In this document: positions 61,442-64,000 of the stretch, one piece after another | How positions within the stretch are numbered: the first letter of the stretch is position 1 | Layout: each line of letters starts with the position of its first letter | Source of the DNA: Dysgonomonas sp. HDW5A | GTDB lineage: Bacteria; Bacteroidota; Bacteroidia; Bacteroidales; Dysgonomonadaceae | Length of the DNA: 64,000 bases | Direction: 5' to 3' | Assembly (NCBI RefSeq): GCF_011299555.1 | Contig: NZ_CP049857.1 | Coordinates: 1,302,001 to 1,366,000, forward strand | Notes under the pieces: model-generated | Databases searched by the model: none | Told to the model about the DNA's origin: nothing | The model's input: only the letters and a program-made list of their open reading frames with translations | Program-made: the position numbers and the translations under genes

Positions 61442-61909
61442 ATGAAGGTAAAATATCACAACATATTAGTTTTCTTTCTGGCTGCAATAGTATTTTTTGT
61501 TGGAGCCGGAGTTACTGTTGTTGACCTTTGTTGCTCAAAATGTGTTGACAATGTAATGTCCATGCAGCTTCATCCCGACGATTGTTCGATGGCTGAAATG
61601 AAAACAAAATCTCCTTCATGTTGCTCTCAGGAAGATCATTCGATGAATCATTCTGAAGAGAGTGCTTTGTGTATGAGTGGTCATACGGGTAAATGTTGCG
61701 AAGCCAAACGTGTTTCGATAGATCTCGATCGCTCGGTTTACCTGCCAAACCTGTTGCATGCAATGGTTTGGACTATAGTTCCTACTTTTATTTCTAACTT
61801 CCATTTGATTTCGGATACTAACGAACCTCTTATTGCAGGTGAAGCCAGAGATCCGATCCCAATTCCTCCGCGAAACTATCTGAGTCTGATCAGAGTTCTT
61901 ATTATTTGA
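61442..61909 (+). CDS. Cys/His/Met-rich exported protein, HYC_CC_PP-like
   Basis: A 155-residue protein from the ATG at 61442 (MKVKYHNI), since a TTG further upstream lies inside the promoter box. It has a hydrophobic leader (about 8-28), then nine cysteines within about 60 residues (LCCSKC, HPDDC, SCC, LC, KCC) plus a DHSMNHSEES His/Met stretch. C-terminal IPPRNYLSL ends with PP. This resembles the small HYC_CC_PP proteins found before metal-related TonB receptors in Bacteroidetes. It probably binds a soft metal such as copper in the periplasm (inference). The receptor gene follows in the same direction. Confidence 0.75.
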   Translation: MKVKYHNILVFFLAAIVFFVGAGVTVVDLCCSKCVDNVMSMQLHPDDCSMAEMKTKSPSCCSQEDHSMNHSEESALCMSGHTGKCCEAKRVSIDLDRSVYLPNLLHAMVWTIVPTFISNFHLISDTNEPLIAGEARDPIPIPPRNYLSLIRVLII

Positions 61910-62030
61910 TTTTTGTTGGCGATGCAATTTTTTGTTGTGCGGGTAATCAGTTTATCCTGTGCAGCGATTATTTTGTATTATATACTTTCGTGTTATAACC
62001 AACCGGGTTGTATTGCTAAACAAAACAATA

Positions 62031-62045
62031 AAGGTCAAAGACCGT
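62031..62045. repeat. Dispersed palindrome variant before the TonB receptor
   Basis: AAGGTC-AAA-GACCGT in TGCTAAACAAAACAATA-core-ATC context, 20 bases before the receptor start and in the gene orientation. Confidence 0.65.
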
Positions 62046-62065
62046 ATCAAACAAATAAGAATTCG

Positions 62066-64000
62066 ATGGAAAAGTTTAAACTAATTATATTATTACTGTT
62101 CATACCTATCTTCACTTTTGCTTCTCAAAAGTTGAAAGGGTACGTATATGCACCCGATAAAACCCCTATAATAGGAGCCCAAGTACAATGGGAAAATGCA
62201 AAATCGGGCGTTGTTACAGATGAGAACGGTTATTTCGAAATAGATGGTTCTCCTCAAAAAGATCATATGTTATGTGTATCTTATATCGGATATACGCATA
62301 GCGTGACGCATATCCATAGTTATAAAGATCTTCAAAATATTGTACTCAATGAAAGTACGGAACTGGGAGAGGTGGTAGTAACTAAAGCGGTGTCGGGGCG
62401 AATAAGTTCCCGTACCGATTTACTAAAAACCGAAAAGTTGACAGTAAAAGAACTAACTCGTGCAGCATGTTGTAATCTGGGAGAAAGTTTCGAGACCAAT
62501 CCCTCGGTAGATGTTGTGTATAGCGATGCTGTAACAGGAGCAAAGCAAATTCAATTGTTGGGTATCTCAGGAAATTATGTGCAGATGATGACCGAAAATT
62601 TCCCCAATTTCAGAGGTGCAGCCAAAACCTATGGTCTTGACTATATACCCGGCCCATGGATGGAGGGTGTTCAGATATCAAAAGGTGCAGCTTCTGTGAA
62701 AAATGGTTATGAATCGATCTCGGGACAGGTAAATGTAGATTACAAGAAACCGACAACAGCCGATCCGTTAAGCCTTAATTTATTTTTAGGAGACGTTGGT
62801 CGGGTTGAAGGTAACGCAGATGCTGCAATAGCTGTAAATGACAAGTTATCTACCGGTCTTTTCCTTCACTATTCGAATGAAAAAAGAAGTCATGATGCCA
62901 ATAATGATGGCTTTTTGGATATGCCTAAAAAGCATCAGTTTAATATAATGAACAGGTGGCATTATCAGACCGATAAGTTTATTTCTCAAACAGGTGTAAA
63001 GTTTTTAAATGATGAACGTATAAGTGGACAAGATGCTCATACAATGGGAAGTGGAGCAATGCACGACCCTTATCAAATATTTAACTATACGAACAGGGGT
63101 GAATTTTTCACCAAAAACGGTTATGTGATAGATGCAGAAAAGAACGAAAGTGTAGCCTTAATATTATCGGGGTCATATCACGATCAGAAATCTCGTTTCT
63201 CAAATGTGAGTCGTTATAACCTGTATGAGAGCAATGTATATGCATCTTTGATGTATGAGAAAGATTTTTCACCCATGCATAAGATAAGCACGGGTTTAAG
63301 TTATAACTGGGATAATTTTGCACAGTCTTATGATATCCCTCAATTGGTTTCAGGCAAACAGCCCGATATGGAAGCGGTAACGGGAGCTTATGCCCAATAT
63401 ACTTTAAACTTGAATGATAAATTGACCGTACTAGCCGGATTAAGAGCCGATTATAGTTCTTTGTATAATTGGTTTGTAACACCCCGATTACATGTTAAAT
63501 ACAATGTAAGCCCCAGCTTATATTTCAGAGCATCAGCCGGAAAAGGGTATCGTTCGGTTTTCGTTCTTGCTGAGAATAGTTATTTATTGGCAAGTAGCAG
63601 AACTTTTAATATTGCCGATAACCTGAAACAAGAGAGTGCCTGGAACTATGGTCTTAGCGGGACATATCACATTCCTATAAATGGAGAGGAGCTAACTTTT
63701 TCAGCAGAATGGTTTTATACTGTTTTTTCAAGACAAGTAATAATGGATATGGAAGCCGACCCACGTGCTGTTAGCTTTTATAATCTTAACGGGAAATCGC
63801 ATGCTCATGTAGTGCAACTTGAAGCTACATATCCGGTGTTTAAGGGATTTAATCTTTTGGCTTCATACCGATGGATGAATACTAAAGTAAATTATGGAGG
63901 TAAAGAGTTGCAGAAACCCTTGGTAAGTGATTACAAGGCTCTATTAACGGCTTCATACGAAACTCCTTTGAGAAAGTGGCAATTCGACTTGACATCACAA
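62066..64000 (+). CDS. TonB-dependent outer-membrane receptor (C-terminus beyond window)
   Basis: 645 codons without a stop. The ATG at 62066 starts a clear signal peptide (MEKFKLIILLLFIPIFTFAS). A CarboxypepD_reg-like domain follows (LKGYVYAPDKTPIIGAQVQW), then LGEVVVTK at the TonB-box region. The plug domain has SFETNPSVDVVYSDAVTGAK, IQLLGISGNYVQMMTENFPN and ISKGAASVKNGYESISGQVN. The barrel start is visible to the edge. The AACCNLGES segment before the plug and the Cys/His-rich partner gene fit receptors for metal or metallophore uptake, but the ligand is not shown by sequence. The open frame extends back to 61922; the later start is preferred for its leader. Confidence 0.92.
   Translation, partial: MEKFKLIILLLFIPIFTFASQKLKGYVYAPDKTPIIGAQVQWENAKSGVVTDENGYFEIDGSPQKDHMLCVSYIGYTHSVTHIHSYKDLQNIVLNESTELGEVVVTKAVSGRISSRTDLLKTEKLTVKELTRAACCNLGESFETNPSVDVVYSDAVTGAKQIQLLGISGNYVQMMTENFPNFRGAAKTYGLDYIPGPWMEGVQISKGAASVKNGYESISGQVNVDYKKPTTADPLSLNLFLGDVGRVEGNADAAIAVNDKLSTGLFLHYSNEKRSHDANNDGFLDMPKKHQFNIMNRWHYQTDKFISQTGVKFLNDERISGQDAHTMGSGAMHDPYQIFNYTNRGEFFTKNGYVIDAEKNESVALILSGSYHDQKSRFSNVSRYNLYESNVYASLMYEKDFSPMHKISTGLSYNWDNFAQSYDIPQLVSGKQPDMEAVTGAYAQYTLNLNDKLTVLAGLRADYSSLYNWFVTPRLHVKYNVSPSLYFRASAGKGYRSVFVLAENSYLLASSRTFNIADNLKQESAWNYGLSGTYHIPINGEELTFSAEWFYTVFSRQVIMDMEADPRAVSFYNLNGKSHAHVVQLEATYPVFKGFNLLASYRWMNTKVNYGGKELQKPLVSDYKALLTASYETPLRKWQFDLTSQ

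Noticed and set aside
61922-62065. In-frame 48-codon N-terminal extension of the TonB receptor (ATG at 61922)
   Set aside because: A clean signal peptide starts at 62066, and the extension would bury it and read through the palindrome.
1-64000. CRISPR arrays, insertion sequences, integrases, prophage or invertible promoters
   Set aside because: No regular spaced repeats, transposase or recombinase genes, or inverted repeats flanking promoters were seen.

Overview
The window looks like chromosomal DNA of a Bacteroidetes bacterium, most likely a Dysgonomonas/Porphyromonadaceae-type Bacteroidales (family-level inference; no 16S gene is present). The evidence is an AT-rich genome, three SusC/SusD pairs, more than twenty promoter -7 boxes of the Bacteroidetes type TAnnTTTG, and housekeeping gene orders typical of the phylum: dut-TPR-DUF4292-EnvC, sppA-lpxK-punA-thiL, ftsK-lolA-trxB, and hup-small basic protein-rng. 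No tRNA, rRNA, CRISPR, transposase or phage gene was seen. Two genes run off the window: an APC permease on the left and a TonB-dependent receptor on the right.

Layout. 1-10.5 kb (minus strand): amino acid permease, GNAT/FemAB-like acyltransferase, tandem QdtA-type cupins, EnvC-like protein, DUF4292 lipoprotein, TPR protein, dut, EamA transporter, low-molecular-weight phosphatase, mutY. 10.7-20 kb (plus): hup, a 30-residue basic protein, rng, a TPR protein, metG, and two tandem secreted paralogues. 20-35 kb (minus): sppA-lpxK-punA-thiL, a SusCD pair, trxB, lolA, a rhamnose mutarotase-like gene, ftsK. 35.7-45 kb (plus): a SusCD pair, a pseudo-NagB/PIG-L deacetylase fusion, true nagB, and a TlpA-like lipoprotein. 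45-47 kb (minus): a DUF389 membrane protein and aroE. 48-54 kb (plus): a Cys/Met-rich short leader ORF, a periplasmic binding protein, and SusCD. 54-57 kb: an AraC/GyrI-like regulator divergent from a LiaF-like membrane protein and a membrane-anchored LytTR regulator. 57-64 kb: bcp-recA, a HIT protein, greA, a cysteine-less thioredoxin-fold lipoprotein, then a Cys/His/Met-rich protein with a TonB receptor, probably for metal.

The main unexplained signal is a dispersed short palindrome. Its core is AAGGTCTGAGACCTT, usually flanked by AATAAA on one side and AAAT on the other. Twelve sites (about 14 units counting tandem or decayed ones) lie at gene junctions, mostly 3-110 bases before a start codon. 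Loop bases vary while the AGGTC/GACCT arms hold, and one copy swaps its outer pair on both sides. In three places the palindrome supplies the stop codon of the upstream gene.

Other leads: (i) a LytTR regulator with its own membrane domain next to a LiaF-like gene whose promoter is preceded by 21-bp-spaced direct repeats, as LytTR sites usually are; (ii) a 50-codon leader ORF ending in five Cys and three Met within eleven codons, ahead of a binding-protein/SusCD operon with no ABC transporter; (iii) a NagB domain without its catalytic residues fused to a PIG-L deacetylase beside a normal nagB; (iv) a duplicated secreted protein with a conserved front and a diversified C-terminal module.
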